NCBI RefSeq assembly: GCF_000224145.3
Contig: NC_020176.2
Span: 1,852,867-1,916,866 of the forward strand
Direction: 5' to 3'
DNA: 64,000 bases
DNA from: Ciona intestinalis
Lineage: Eukaryota > Chordata > Ascidiacea > Phlebobranchia > Cionidae
Part shown: positions 36,701 to 47,888 of the stretch, one piece after another
Position numbering within the stretch: position 1 is the first letter of the stretch
Layout of the letters: each line of letters opens with the position of its first letter
The notes under the pieces: model-generated
What the model was told of the DNA's origin: nothing
The model's input: only the letters and a program-made list of their open reading frames with translations
Database searches by the model: none
Program-made: the position numbers and the translations under genes

Positions 36701-39700
36701 AAGGTGTTTGCCTATTCCGATTTCATAAAGACCAAGAACGCAGAAAAGGTAGCTTATTAATTCAAGCAGAGGATCACAAATAGTAACTTAGTATGTTACC
36801 ACATGNNNNNNNNNNNNNNNNNNNNNNNNNNNNNNNNNNNNNNNNNNNNNNNNNNAGACCAAGAACGCAGAAAAGGTAGCTTATTAATTCAAGCAGAGGA
36901 TCACAAATAGTAACTTAGTATTGTTTACCACAATGTCACTTCGATATTAGGCAAATTTTACAAAGATACCGTTGCCGGGTATACGTGTTAAGTTTGTAAG
37001 CCAAAAAGTAAAATCACGGCAATTTACATGTAAAACTGCAGCTAGATACACTAGTATATGTTAATGTTATGCGTTTTTGTTTGTATTTTTATATTTTAAA
37101 CATGTTCTTTTATATTTCTGGTTGGTATACTTGATATTTTCTGTTTTTTACTCTTTAATCGATCGAGTGTCCAATAAAATTTGATTCTTTATGTGAGGTT
37201 TATTATTGTGATAAGATATAACATTAGTAGAAAGCCATTTTTACGCGCAGAAGTGCTTGGTTCTTAAAAATTCGCATTATTTAGGCGAAAAACAGCACCC
37301 AGCAATGATAAAATGCTATGCTGTGGGCTCCGTAATGGTGGCGTCTATGACGTCATAGACGCGCAACAATGGATAACAAGACTCGTTGTTTTACAATCCG
37401 TTTCCTAACTTGGTCTATACTAACTTTGGGTCTACCAACAACAGAAAAAATAAACCTGAAAAATACTTACATGTACTTTTGAAGTAGGAATTAAGAGAAT
37501 CGGTCGATATTTTTCTCTTTTTTGTATTGGAAGGCAACTTTTTAACAGTTATAAACATTTTGTGACAAACAGGTTTAATACCATGTGGTATCATAGGTGG
37601 ATTATGTGGGTAATATTGCAATGATTTACTACCAGCGTGCATTGCTTTGCCAATCGATTTTCGACTTGCTACGCTTGAGTTGTAATCCTGTAATCAGTTA
37701 AAAATTAATACAATAATTTAAAAGTAAAAGAGTGGAAAAATTATTATCAGTAGTTGGTGCACAAACTGAATCATAAGCACACAATACGACCATATTTAGT
37801 TTATTTTATATAAATTACAAAAAAAGAAAATTAAATTTAAATTATCTGCCACCTTAAAGCAAAGATACGCAGGGGGGCGGAAACTTTCCAAAAAGGAAAA
37901 CAGAATCCATAATGACAAAAAAAACGAAAAAAACAAAATGAATGCTCCCACCAAGTGGTTACTTGGTTAGGGACCAATTTGTTTACTTTAACAATGTAAA
38001 GTAGGGAGTGGAGTTAAAAGCTAAAATATTTACTCTTTCTTCCTTCCCTTCAGTGATTAACATCACAATCTTTCCGTTTCTTTTCCTCCCAGTTCTTCCC
38101 ATCCTCTGCACGAGGCGGATCGGACTTCTGTGGGAGTCGAAACACACAATGAGATCAACTGCCCCGATGTCCAACCCTTCCTCTCCAACACATGTTGCGA
38201 TCAACGTGTTGTAAACACCCGAACAAAATCGAGCAACAGCCTGAGAAAAAAACGTTTTTGTAAAGTATAATTATGGCACAGTTTTCTTAAATTAGGAGAT
38301 TCTTGTGCCTGCTGCTAAACTAATTAGAATTTTGGGAAATTAAGTATTGTAATACAGTAGGGTAAACGAGATACTTTTACCACAATATCCAAATATTCTA
38401 ATTGTGTTTTCTACAATTAACATGGTCTATGGGAGTCGCGAGAAAAACGAATTTATATTTCTTTGTTTACTACCAAATGGGGCAAGAACATAGAATTAAA
38501 GGGTGTTCCATCTTTCCTCACTCTACTATAAGTATATTTGTATTACAACAAAGCATACATATGTGCACTAAACGCATCTAATTATTAAAAAATATACAGT
38601 GAGCTTCAAGTTCCTACAACCATAAATTTTCAGAATATTTTTTCATAACAAAACTTTATAGACAGTGGCACACATCCAGGGGTTTGCTCTAAAAAAAATA
38701 TTGTTTTAGAAATAAATCAATTTGCAAGGGGAAGTTACTACTAAAATGTTAAAGTAGTGATACAAATTGCTTTTTCCTTCATAGTAATTTTGAATACAAT
38801 GGCTATCTTCTTTTTTTAAGTGAGAAGGAAAAAATAAAAAGACATAATTCTAGGTGGGTTTTACTTTTTTTAGCCAATTAATGAAATTGGTACAACATAA
38901 TTTACATTTTATTGTCTGTTTGATGTAACGGTCACGCATTTTATCCAAAACATTCTTTCTTTCTTTTTTATCAATAAGCGTGTTTTAACAACTGTTGTTT
39001 TACCGTTACTACCCTCTTTTCACTTTTGTAAACCCCCCTGTTCTTTGTTACTGTGACTGAAAGGACAAAATCAATTTCATTCATTCATATTAAATTACAA
39101 TTCACCATGAAAATTCATTATAAAACATAAAAATTCCCTTCACCTCTAGTTGATCTTTTTGAGTAAATCTTTTACTTTTGTTTCCCTCTCTACAAGGACT
39201 TTCGTTTTTTGCTGTTGGGGCATGACCAACAAATTTAATCGGACGAATAAGCGGTTCATGTTGTTGAAGAAGATCTGTTACTTCTTGTACACTGTCACGA
39301 TATTGACAGAACACAATAACTTTGGTTTCAGTTGATTTGTTTGAAGTATCTATAGTTGGTAATTTTTTTGTGAATTAATTCAGCATTGTACAGAGATGGT
39401 CTATGAATTTAGACTTTATTATTACTTCTAGGTTTCTGGCGTGTTGACTTGGTTTATCTTACCAAACTAAATGATGTTTATTAATATAAAGTGTTAATAC
39501 AGCCAGATGCTATATGTTTAATGTCACTACATCATTATAATGGGCTAATAAGCTATTATTTTGTTTGAACAACAAATTCAACAGTACAACCAAACAGTTT
39601 TAGTAGCAAACAATAGTCTGAATAAATAAAATATGACTTGTTTACTAGGCGAGTACAAGAAAATGAGTCATTACAGGTAGAACAGGTGATTTATTTCATC

Positions 39701-42700
39701 TGCCTCGTGCTTGCTTACAAGTTATCCTTTTTTTCATACAACTGAAGAACTAGTAGCAATGATAAAGAAAATTTTTTGGGGGAATGATTATACAACATGC
39801 ATACTATTTACCTGCACATTGCTGTATATTGTGAAAGTATGTTAAAACTATTTCTTCTAATTTCCTTAATTTCGGATGACTGTAGCATATAGATAAGTCA
39901 GAATATGCTTCTTTGTGCTGTTTAGGAAAAAAACAGGTTTATTTTAAAAGTAACAATAACTGTTAATTAACACGAAATTAATTGATAAATTTTTAAAAAT
40001 AAAAAGTATTTAAAAAAATATTATTATATATATTTTGAAATGTAACAAATAAATTGAATTTTTCAGTGAGAAGTATTTACCGTTTGCACATAAGTGTTTG
40101 TGTTGTGTGATGAAAACAAGTCGGTCAACTCCTGATAGATTTCCTGAAATTGGTCATTAGCGGACAAAACATTTCTAGTTCTCAAGTTGGCTGTGAAAAA
40201 CACAACTCACATACACAGTATAATGATTTATATGAATGAGGTCGTGCTATGAGGCATGCCACTGGAAAGTTCAAGCTAGAGTTAGCCTTTTTATCCCATT
40301 AATACTACAAATTGATAAAAGTTTTACTAAGATACAGAAATAATTTGTAAAGGCTATAGAAACTTTATGAAAAAACAGAAACACAAAATAAATATAAAAT
40401 GATTGAATTCATTTATGTTGGAAATACATATTGCCTAAAAGATAATTATTATATACATATGCATATGTAGACCAATGGTATAAACCTAGCATAATATAAT
40501 ATAAACAATAATGATACAATACAACACTGTCAACACATTATATTTGGGTTTATACCTTTTGCACCATCCATTATTCCTTTCAAAAATATAAAAAAAGATT
40601 TCATTCCATGTTGAAGAAGTAGTTCAAGACCATGGTAAAGAGAGATAGCAGTCGCAAAATCCCCCTCGATAATACACATAGACGCTTTCTGATATTTTAG
40701 CAAAAAAAATTAATAATTTTATAAAAATTGAAAAAATTAAAGTAATAATCTTTATGTAAAATTTAATATTCTTTTGTTTTAGCAGAATACAGCATAGATA
40801 ATAAAATTTTAAAAACAATTTTAAAACACAAACATTCATAATTTAAAGTCACAAGTTTGTGTTGAATTTTCCAAACAATACTTACTGCAAGATTCACAGG
40901 AAAACAAAAGCGCATTTAAATAAACAAACCAGTTTCCAGCTTTGCACAAAACTTACATGCAAACCAGAAACTTTCCGAAATTGATCTCTTGCCATTAGCA
41001 GCGCATATTTTGTAATGTTTTTTGCATCTTTATGGTAAAGAATGTCATTTGAAACAAGGCGATTGATTAAAACTTGTATCACCTGAAAACATAACAAAAT
41101 ATTGTATATTAAACACCCCAAATTATATAGCCTATTATTCCTGCTACTCTTGGACATAATAAATCAGCATTTTAACAGATCAACATTATTTTAACAATTA
41201 TTTAACAATTTAGAAAAGATTGAACATTAATTAAAAACTGGGTCGACCTACTTCGCCATTTTAAGGCTGCCAGGGTGCACCAAGAGTTATGACGCAATGA
41301 CGCCTATTATAATGCTTAGTTTTACCAAAAACAGAACATCTTACAGCTAAATATTTTTCTTTGAACATCATGATCCTATCACAAAGTTTCACAACAACTT
41401 TTTCCACAGTTCGTGTGTGCGTGTATTGGCGTACATCTATTGCGTCTTCAGAACGAATCTCGGTTGTAGATATTAAAAGATTTGTAATGACCTAAACATA
41501 ACTTTGTATTATTGCTGGTCAAAATATTAAATCAAAGTCTTTAGTTCCATCATTTAACCTACAGCTCAACCTAAACGATACAGTCACATTTGTTTTCATA
41601 GAATTTCTAAAATATTTAGAAAAAAAAGTCACATTTGTTTTCATAGAATTTCTAAAATATTTAGAAAAACAGTGTAGAAATGTTTCCACAGTTAAACCAA
41701 AAATTTGTATCTAAAGTAAATTAAAAGCCAAACGTTTTACGAACTAGAAGTACAAAATTGCTTATCACCTGTTGAACTGCAAACATATTTGAACCTGGTG
41801 TGGCACTCAAGGCAAGAACTCTGAAGTTTTTGGAATGAACTAAAATTTTTTGAATAACCTTTAAAAAAAGGACAAATGAATAATCTTCAAACGAAAAAAG
41901 GACAACTAAATGTTTGCATATATATATCAGTTTGTTTTTATTGATATAGGCCTATATCTTTCTGCCCTACAAATGAGATAAGCCTTTATCTTTTTGTCTC
42001 ACTAAAAGTGTGTATAGGCTATATGATATAGGGGCTATGTAATATGTATGCTAGAGACCGATCGAAACCATTTTTTCACCAATACCTGGTTAGTTTTAAT
42101 GGTTAGTTTTAATCAAAAGTAATGCCTGTATTTAAGATATTGCAAGTTATAATAGAGAAAAATTAGTTGGTCCGCATGTTCTTAGGAGGGTGTTGTTTTT
42201 GTACGAAACTAGGATGCACATGAACGCTAAACTACAACGCACGTGGACATTAAACTAGGATTCATGTCAAACTTCGACCCATGTAAACAGTGGCGCAACC
42301 AGCGCGTTCAAAAGGAGGCTGTCATATTTACGTCTAGTCCACGTTTATCTCTGACGCGATAAAACACTCCCTTTATTGGTTGTGCACACGAATATATATT
42401 CTATTTTACGCGGTAAATTAAAACTAACACTACATTATTAAAAAGACGTATCTAAATTAATATAAACAGAGGAAACATTGTGGCAGATTTACGCATGTTA
42501 ATGTAACGATTATTTACGTCAGAATACCTTTGATAAACCATTATGATTGTTCCATCACAAACGAGATTGTTGGTAAACAATCGTGTTTTATTTGCTCCCA
42601 TACGATCTGTAGTTTTTGTATGATTTCTGTTTCTGATGATTAGTTTAAATCAGTGCTTCCCAAACTATGGTATGCGAAGGCCTCCCAGGTGGTACGCGAG

Positions 42701-45445
42701 CACCTTATTAAGTTCACACCAAACGATCGCAAATGATCTTTTAGTGATTGTCGTGAGCATTATTTTAATCCACATAAATTACGTAGAGCGTGACATTCCA
42801 TGCTATATTCCCTACACCGGTGTTCCTAACTTTTTAAACCTAGGCGTTGCTTTACGCGTGTACAGAATATTTTTGCAAGCCTATCTTTACTTATGTGCAT
42901 GAAAAGGCAAATATTCAACCTGTTTTCAAGCACCTGCAGGCTAAATAATCAAAGGGCAATCGCTAATATGACGCAAATAATCAACGTGTGAACTGCTATT
43001 ATGACGTAATCAATTCCCAGGTCAAACAATCGCTATTATGACGCGATGAATCCACATGTGAATCCCTACTGTTTCGTAATAATTATGCTGCTTGGCTGAG
43101 GAAAACATCGTAAATATACAGCAGTGCTACTTCTGGAACATATTTAGGTTGTTTATTACCGCGCCTATTGCCCTGTTTAATAGGCAAATTACTTTTATTT
43201 TCAACTTTGAGAAAGGCAGTGCCAAGTTCATGCCCGCGGAAAAAATAGGTGTGCGTGCGGTTTTTAATTTCACTATTTAAAATGAGTTGTTCACGAGCCT
43301 TTAGTAGTTTAGTATGTAGGTGGTTTGAGAACGCTGCTTGAAACAAAAAGTGGTACGCGAGTAGNNNNNNNNNNNNNNNNNNNNNNNNNNNNNNNNNNNN
43401 NNNNNNNNNNNNNNATATTATGCATTTTAATTGGTGCAAATATAAGTGCGAGGAGCGACGCTATCAGTAAATTGGAACCAACACAAATTGTAATATATTA
43501 TTATAAAGTATTGCCCCGGCAGAGCTTGGACAAAGGCCAAAAAAGGTGTTCGTTGGCACCGCACGAGAACCAGAGTTTTATTACGTCACTTTTCACGACA
43601 ATAAATTCACAACGATTGCTTCGTTTGTTAAGTGTTGAATGTATGCTACCACATGCGTCTTCCTTTATTTCCTACGCCGGCGCAGAGCGTAAAAATGTGC
43701 CGCTCATACACGATGTTTCGATCTCGTGGTTGGTTGGGCAGTTAGCACATTCCTCCAGATTGTTATATTATGAAACGTCATAATTAATAGTTACGTTACA
43801 ATAGGACAAGTGACGTAACAATTGAACGAAAAGTTATTCCAATTTTAAGCGAACGAATGTAATATTAAATGCAACGCGTGTGTGTGCGTCTTAGCACTTT
43901 CTGGCTGCGTGCGTGTCTGCGGAAAAGGGGACTGTCATGACAGCAAAACAGCCCCCCTGGTTGCGCCCCTGCATGTAAAGGTCAAACTACAACTACAACG
44001 CATAAATACGACTCACACAAAGGTTAAACTATAAAGCCCTGACGCAGGTAAAGGCTAAACTATGACGCACATGACGTTAAACTAAGACGCACGTAAAGGT
44101 CAAACTACAAAACATAAATACGACGCACGTAAAGGCTAAACTACGACGCACGTAGACGTTAAACCAAGACGCACGTAAAACTATGACGCACGTGGACGTT
44201 AAAAACAAACTACGAGGCAAGTAAAGTCAAGACTTTGATGCCTAAATACAACGCACGTAAAGGTTAAACTAAAGATGCATGTGAAGGCTAAACTACGAGG
44301 CATGTGGACATTAAACTACGACAAACGTAAAGGTCAAGTAGGACGTTCGTCGCTTTGCATAAACTATTTATAGATTGGTGAAATATCAGCGCTTCTTTAC
44401 CGACACCGATTATCGGTAGAGTGTAAATATCGGTGAATCAATATATCTGTCGACCTCTAAATTGTATGCACCCGATCAAACCCACCTGACAATATGCATA
44501 ATTCCCTTGAGCTTTATGTGCTTCATCAAACACAACACATTTAATATCACAAGCAGGACATGTCCCACTGGCGAGGTCATTATTGAATAGTTGAGGTGTA
44601 AGAAAGAATACACGCTTGTTTGTCCACAAATCTTGTCGTTTTTTTACTTGCATAGAAGACCCTTTTAATATACTAAGCATAAATAAATTATAAACATCAA
44701 TGTTTAAATCAACTTTATCCTCCCTTCAATAGAAAAATACATAGTTGATACCAACTCGATAGTCCACTCTCCCATCCCATATTTGTATATACCTATGTGC
44801 GAAAAGTTTAATGGTGTGTTTTCGGTATGTTTTTCAATTTAAACAAAAATTGATGGTCGTGCTTTGTTGTATATTCGCCAATTTCAGGGAATTTTTGTTT
44901 ATTACATAGTCCATATATATAAATTAATGAGACTTTCAAAACCAATGTGCAGAGAACTATTTTCTACTAAATCGTTCAGATTTCAGAAAAAACACCTCCA
45001 AAATCAGGTTATTTTTTCCAATTGTAGCAAAATATAGTAAGGTTAATTGAGCAGAAACAAATATTACAAGTTTAACCGCTCATTAAGTCAGGTGTTGTAA
45101 GACCAGGTAATTACACAGATCGACACCAAAATCTACTAAAGCAAACATACCTGTCATTTCAGCTTGATCATCTGCAGGGATTCCCATAATGTCATAACAA
45201 GCTTTGCTTTGTTGAGCTACCAGTGGCTTTGTCGGTGCAATAAAAATAATCTTGCCTTGTGGAAACCATCGGTAAAAGTTGTACATAACAACAGAAGCAA
45301 TGAAAGTTTTGCCAAGACCAGTTGGTAAAACAACAAGTGTGTTTTTAAACAATGCAGTCTTAGTTATAGAAAGTTGATAATCACGTACAGGATAGTTGGT
45401 CGGATAAATCCAAATATTTCCCGCAGATTTATCAAAACTATCCAT
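30769..45445 (-). CDS. FANCM: FANCM homologue (Fanconi anaemia group M DNA translocase)
   Basis: The 17 exons, in transcription order, are 45445-45151, 44661-44486, 41858-41769, 41491-41345, 41082-40957, 40688-40556, 40190-40081, 39917-39812, 39349-39144, 38240-38034, 37687-37471, 36040-35901, 35516-35397, 34759-33490, 33130-32814, 32152-32000 and 30957-30769. The phases agree throughout, giving about 1333 aa (human about 2050). Walker A is PTGLGKT at 41-47, motif II DEAH at 144-147, motif III SAT at 175-177 and motif [12 protein letters not shown] at 508-517. [14 protein letters not shown] and [10 protein letters not shown] are FANCM signatures. FANCM remodels stalled forks and anchors the Fanconi core complex. 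An RMI-binding (MM2-like) motif survives at 33725-33772. The ERCC4/HhH end of vertebrate FANCM was not found. The exon 16 donor (AAA, then GTAAAA) was chosen for phase; an upstream N-terminal exon may exist. Confidence 0.9.
31030..31206. mobile_element. Diverged MITE in FANCM intron
   Basis: The left end is CTATAGCAGAGTGGGATACG and the right end is GGTAATCTTACCCTACAGTA. The interior has CCCATTTGGTAGTAAACC and CAAAACACAATGAGGAAATA, as in the other GGGGTAAGATGGG-type copies. Confidence 0.55.
32200..32450 (+). repeat. SINE-like dispersed repeat in FANCM intron
   Basis: The segment contains CAGGGCAGGAAAACAATAGT, CTCGTGCTGCTTTCGAGGTA, GTTGGAGCATTGCCATAAAG, and ACACATACGCCCACATCGGT before AGCAGCGACGAGCC. 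These match the landmark order of the copies at 26464 and 45592. It lies between the two FANCM exons 32814-33130 and 32000-32152. Confidence 0.65.
33725..33772 (-). other. Predicted RMI-binding (MM2-like) motif of FANCM
   Basis: The large FANCM exon encodes [16 protein letters not shown] at about residues 1021-1036. Vertebrate FANCM has a motif of the same pattern (F, D, C, S, two residues, DLF, then F, D and F), which binds the RMI1-RMI2 subcomplex of the Bloom dissolvasome. The exon is otherwise low-complexity and poorly conserved, so this island is good evidence for the function being kept. The match is from memory of the family pattern. Confidence 0.6.
36274..37428. mobile_element. hAT-like non-autonomous transposon with 8-bp target duplication
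   Basis: Inverted repeats of about 31 bp, identical by eye, bound the element, starting CAAAGTTAGTATAGACC on the left and ending with its complement on the right. Both ends are flanked by GGTCTACC (36266-36273 and 37429-37436), an 8-bp target site duplication typical of the hAT superfamily. A further subterminal inverted match (CCATTACGGAGCCCACAG) lies inside. No transposase frame is seen. It sits in the FANCM intron between exons 37471-37687 and 35901-36040. The true length is unknown because of the N gap inside. Confidence 0.88.
36806..36855. other. Assembly gap (50 N) with overlapping flanks
   Basis: Fifty Ns lie inside the hAT-like element. The roughly 77 bases before the gap (from 36729, AGACCAAGAACGCAG) are repeated directly after it (from 36856) with small indels. 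The two contigs probably overlap and were not merged. Confidence 0.95.
38352..38531. mobile_element. MITE, GAAGATGGGAC family, in FANCM intron
   Basis: The element starts ATACAGTAGGGTAAACGAGA and ends GTTCCATCTTTCCTCACTC then TACTATAAG. The interior shows AATATCCAAATATTCTAATT, GTCTATGGGAGTCGCGAG and TTTACTACCAAATGGGGC. It lies upstream, in genome order, of FANCM exon 39144-39349. Confidence 0.75.
41583..41669. repeat. Two-copy 45-bp tandem duplication in FANCM intron
   Basis: The unit beginning GTCACATTTGTTTTCATAG at 41583 is repeated at 41628 and is identical by eye over about 41 bases. Such a clean copy suggests a recent replication-slippage event. Confidence 0.85.
42160..42287. repeat. 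Left remnant of degenerate 20-25 bp minisatellite
   Basis: Units of the form TAAACTACAACGCACGTGGA and TAAACTAGGATTCATGTCAA end abruptly at the left end of the hAT-like element (42288). The same array continues on the far side at 43972, so the element has split it. Confidence 0.7.
42288..43971. mobile_element. hAT-like element inserted in a minisatellite, 8-bp target duplication
   Basis: The left end is CAGTGGCGCAACCAG and the right end is its near complement CTGGTTGCGCCCCTG (one mismatch). CATGTAAA flanks both sides (42280-42287 and 43972-43979), an 8-bp target site duplication. The CAGTGG start and the 8-bp duplication fit the hAT superfamily. Inside, CAGTGCTTCCCAAACTATGG followed by GGTGGTACGCGAGCACC (42650-42707), and AGTGGTACGCGAGTAG just before the gap, look like ends of a second, nested hAT-type element. 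No intact transposase frame is seen. A 50-N gap interrupts it. It lies in the FANCM intron between exons 44486 and 41858. Confidence 0.87.
43365..43414. other. Assembly gap (50 N)
   Basis: Fifty Ns lie within the hAT-like element. The flanks are not duplicates of one another, so real sequence is probably missing here. Frames spanning the Ns are not genes. Confidence 0.97.
43972..44340. repeat. Degenerate minisatellite, 20-25 bp units
   Basis: About 16-18 units of the pattern TAAACTACGACGCACGTAAAGG are seen, varying in length and at several positions (for example CTATGACGCACGTGGACG, CTAAGACGCACGTAAAGG). The array is the right-hand part of the tract split by the element at 42288-43971. Confidence 0.8.
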
Positions 45446-45591
45446 ACTTTTTTGGTATTTCCATAAAACAACTATAAATTGAGTTTGTTAGGTGTTCTGT
45501 GACTGAATAAAGATAATAGAAGTATAGAACATAACAACATACTAATATGACAATTCAACACTGTGTATGTATGTATTATGTAACTTACTTC

Positions 45592-45823
45592 CTTGCGTGG
45601 CCGGAAAACAACAGACGTTATCACACGGGTTTACCACCTCGTGCCAGCTTACGAGTTACCATGTATGTTACTTTGTGGGTCTTTTTGGATTTTTTCATGT
45701 TTTTATGTATGGCTGATAATTTGGACAAACCATCAGTGACCACTGGGTTGGAGCAATTGCCGTTAAATGTCTTGCCCAAGGACACATACGGCCACAATGG
45801 TAGCAACGTTAAGCCTTGAACCC
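45592..45823 (+). repeat. SINE-like dispersed repeat, truncated by gap
   Basis: The copy contains CTTGCGTGGCCGGAAAACAA, CTCGTGCCAGCTTACGAG, TTATGTATGGCTGATAATTT, GACCACTGGGTTGGAGCAAT and GACACATACGGCCACAATGG, then stops at the N run. It lies just upstream of the FANCM first exon, which is transcribed the other way. Confidence 0.78.
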
Positions 45824-45873
45824 NNNNNNNNNNNNNNNNNNNNNNNNNNNNNNNNNNNNNNNNNNNNNNNNNN
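45824..45873. other. Assembly gap (50 N)
   Basis: Fifty Ns directly follow AGCCTTGAACCC of a SINE-like copy. The assembly probably broke in the repeat. Confidence 0.97.
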
Positions 45874-46315
45874 ATTGGAGCTTTATTAATAGCACCAAAA
45901 ATTGGAAAATCAAAGATGTCCTATTGTATGTTACATATCGCTATTGTGATGTATTACCTAATAAAAACGTCAACAATAAACAATAATAAACATATAACTT
46001 AACACAAGGCAGGCTAAATACCATGAAGAAGCAGGTTTTCTCACAGAGTGAATGTAATAGTAGGGTGCTAGTGAAGAGTCTTCCCCCCACCCTATTTGCT
46101 AACCACTAACCCCCGAACCATCAACACCTAACCCCCTAACCACCAACCACTAACACTTTCACCAGCCTATTCTGCTATGTACTAGAAGATTCTTTACTAG
46201 TGCCAATAGTAGCACTACTAGGAGATAGAAGTAATAGTATAGCAGCGCCTTTTCCACTATAATACATGCACTTTACATACGCGGTACAACTCAGTCATTT
46301 GTTTGGCGCAGTTGC

Positions 46316-46455
46316 CCAATGATTACTGCGCCTGCCTTTCTAGTGGTTACAGGTTCAAAGACTGCCGCTGCTAGCCTGCTACCATTGTGGACGTTTCTTA
46401 TATGTGGTTGGGCAAGACACATAACGGCAATAGCTCCAGCAGTGGTCCCATATGG
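46316..46455 (-). repeat. SINE-like repeat fragment, inverted
   Basis: This fragment carries AGACTGCCGCTGCTAGCCTG, ACCATTGTGGACG, GTTGGGCAAGACACATAACG and GCAATAGCTCCAGCAGTGG, the reverse-strand landmarks of the SINE-like family. Confidence 0.6.
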
Positions 46456-46600
46456 GTTATCTAAGTTATGGGTTATCTAAGTTATGGGTTATCTATGGGT
46501 TATCTAAGTTAAAATAATATACACATAATGTCTAAGTTATAAATATAATATATACACATAATGTCTAAGTTACAAATATAATATACACATAATAACACAA
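46452..46600. repeat. Two adjacent short tandem arrays
   Basis: The first array has four irregular copies of GGGTTATCTAAGTTAT. The second has about three copies of a 35-45 bp unit containing AATATACACATAATGTCTAA. Confidence 0.75.
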
Positions 46601-46828
46601 ATCACTTACAAAGTTACATGGTTTACTTAAAAAAACGTTGTACTTCCACAGATACTTCTCCGTCATTAAGAGCGTAAGTAAAGTCATGCTTTGTTTTAAC
46701 TTAAAAATAAATACGTGACCAAACAAACAAAACAATCAATTGTGTGTATTTTAAGTCTCCCGGGTTCGTTCCAAAGTGATACGAATATTTAGTAAACACA
46801 CAGAGATCGAAAACCAGCTCAAATGGGG

Positions 46829-47312
46829 CACAGAAATAAAAAAGAATAGAACGCGCATACCAATGTCGGCAAAGGAGAGAGGTGATACACTCTCTCTCTT
46901 TCGCGGGTCGTTCCCGTTTACTATTGTAGTCAATGGAATCGACGGCGTTTTATGTATTTTTTTTCTCGTTTTTTGACTTAATTTAAAGTTTTAGGGTGAA
47001 ACAACTATTTTCTAATATTTACATATTTCAAACAAACCTTTTGTTTCAACATTTTTAATTAAATTTATTAAATAATTAAATTTCCCAAAAAAGTGGTAAA
47101 CTGTAAGCGTTAACCTACCAAATAACTAATAAACTTGATTAGTTGGTGTAGGTTTTGAAATAAACCGCTAAAACCTCCCAAAAATACTATGCACCTATCT
47201 TTTACAATGGAGACCAAGCGAAATGGGGACGGAGTTGGCGGTCACGTGAATAGAAAAAAGAATATATCACGGTTTTGAAAAGTTGCGCGTTCTACTCTTT
47301 TTTATTTCTGTG
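46829..47312. mobile_element. hAT-like MITE, copy 1, with 8-bp target duplication
   Basis: This 484-bp element starts CACAGAAATAAAAAAG and ends with its complement; the inverted repeats extend about 29 bp, to GAACGCGCA, with one difference. AAATGGGG flanks both sides (46821-46828 and 47313-47320), a perfect 8-bp target duplication. The inner frames at 46751-46976 are not a transposase. A second copy in opposite orientation lies at 60784-61274. Confidence 0.88.
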
Positions 47313-47749
47313 AAATGGGGGACCCAACTTTGCAAAATGATTGCCATTTTCGATCAAATTCCTGATGTCTGTTTACTTTGAAACGTGGAGACTACGTAAG
47401 GTATTGTAACTGAGTCTGAGAGTTAGTGCAACAACAACCGTTTGTTGTCGGCAATGAAAGTTCCAACCAATGACTGTAAAACATCACAAGGATTTTGTCA
47501 CATGTATAACATGGTGTGTTCAGTGTACTATGTTTTGTATACTATTCTTAATTTAAAACTAGAAAATGGTGTTATAGATATGTGACCGTTATAGATATTA
47601 TGTAATGTGAGCGTTATAGATAAGTGACCAGAATCTTGCATCTTAAAAGTATCGCCTTATGCTGTTACAATTTGTTAATTTAGAAATACTTACAAAATAA
47701 ATATGAAAGGGTTATTGCTTAAATGACTGCGTATAAACTGGACTTAATG

Positions 47750-47888
47750 GGTGGCATTCTTGGCTACCGACTAAACTAGTCGCCCCTAAATCGTCGTACC
47801 AACTTCTGTAATAAATAATGCTAAAAAAATGCCATTAACCAATAGTTACTGCGACCGACCAACTTTAGTCGGTGGCCAAGAATACCAT
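47750..47888. mobile_element. Small foldback element
   Basis: The left arm TGGCATTCTTGGCTACCGAC with TAAACTAGTCGC and the right arm (GCGACCGACCAACTTTAGTC with GGTGGCCAAGAATACC) are inverted repeats of about 33 bp with a few mismatches, separated by about 65 bases. I could not identify a target duplication. Confidence 0.6.

Noticed and set aside
43083..43783. Open frames spanning the N run at 43365-43414
   Set aside because: The frames are open only because Ns translate to X, and the sequence lies inside a hAT-like element with no transposase similarity.
46085..46160. Possible interstitial telomere repeat (CCTAACCCCC-like)
   Set aside because: The units are irregular (CCACTAAC, CCATCAACACC) and not a run of CCCTAA, so a telomeric origin is not supported.
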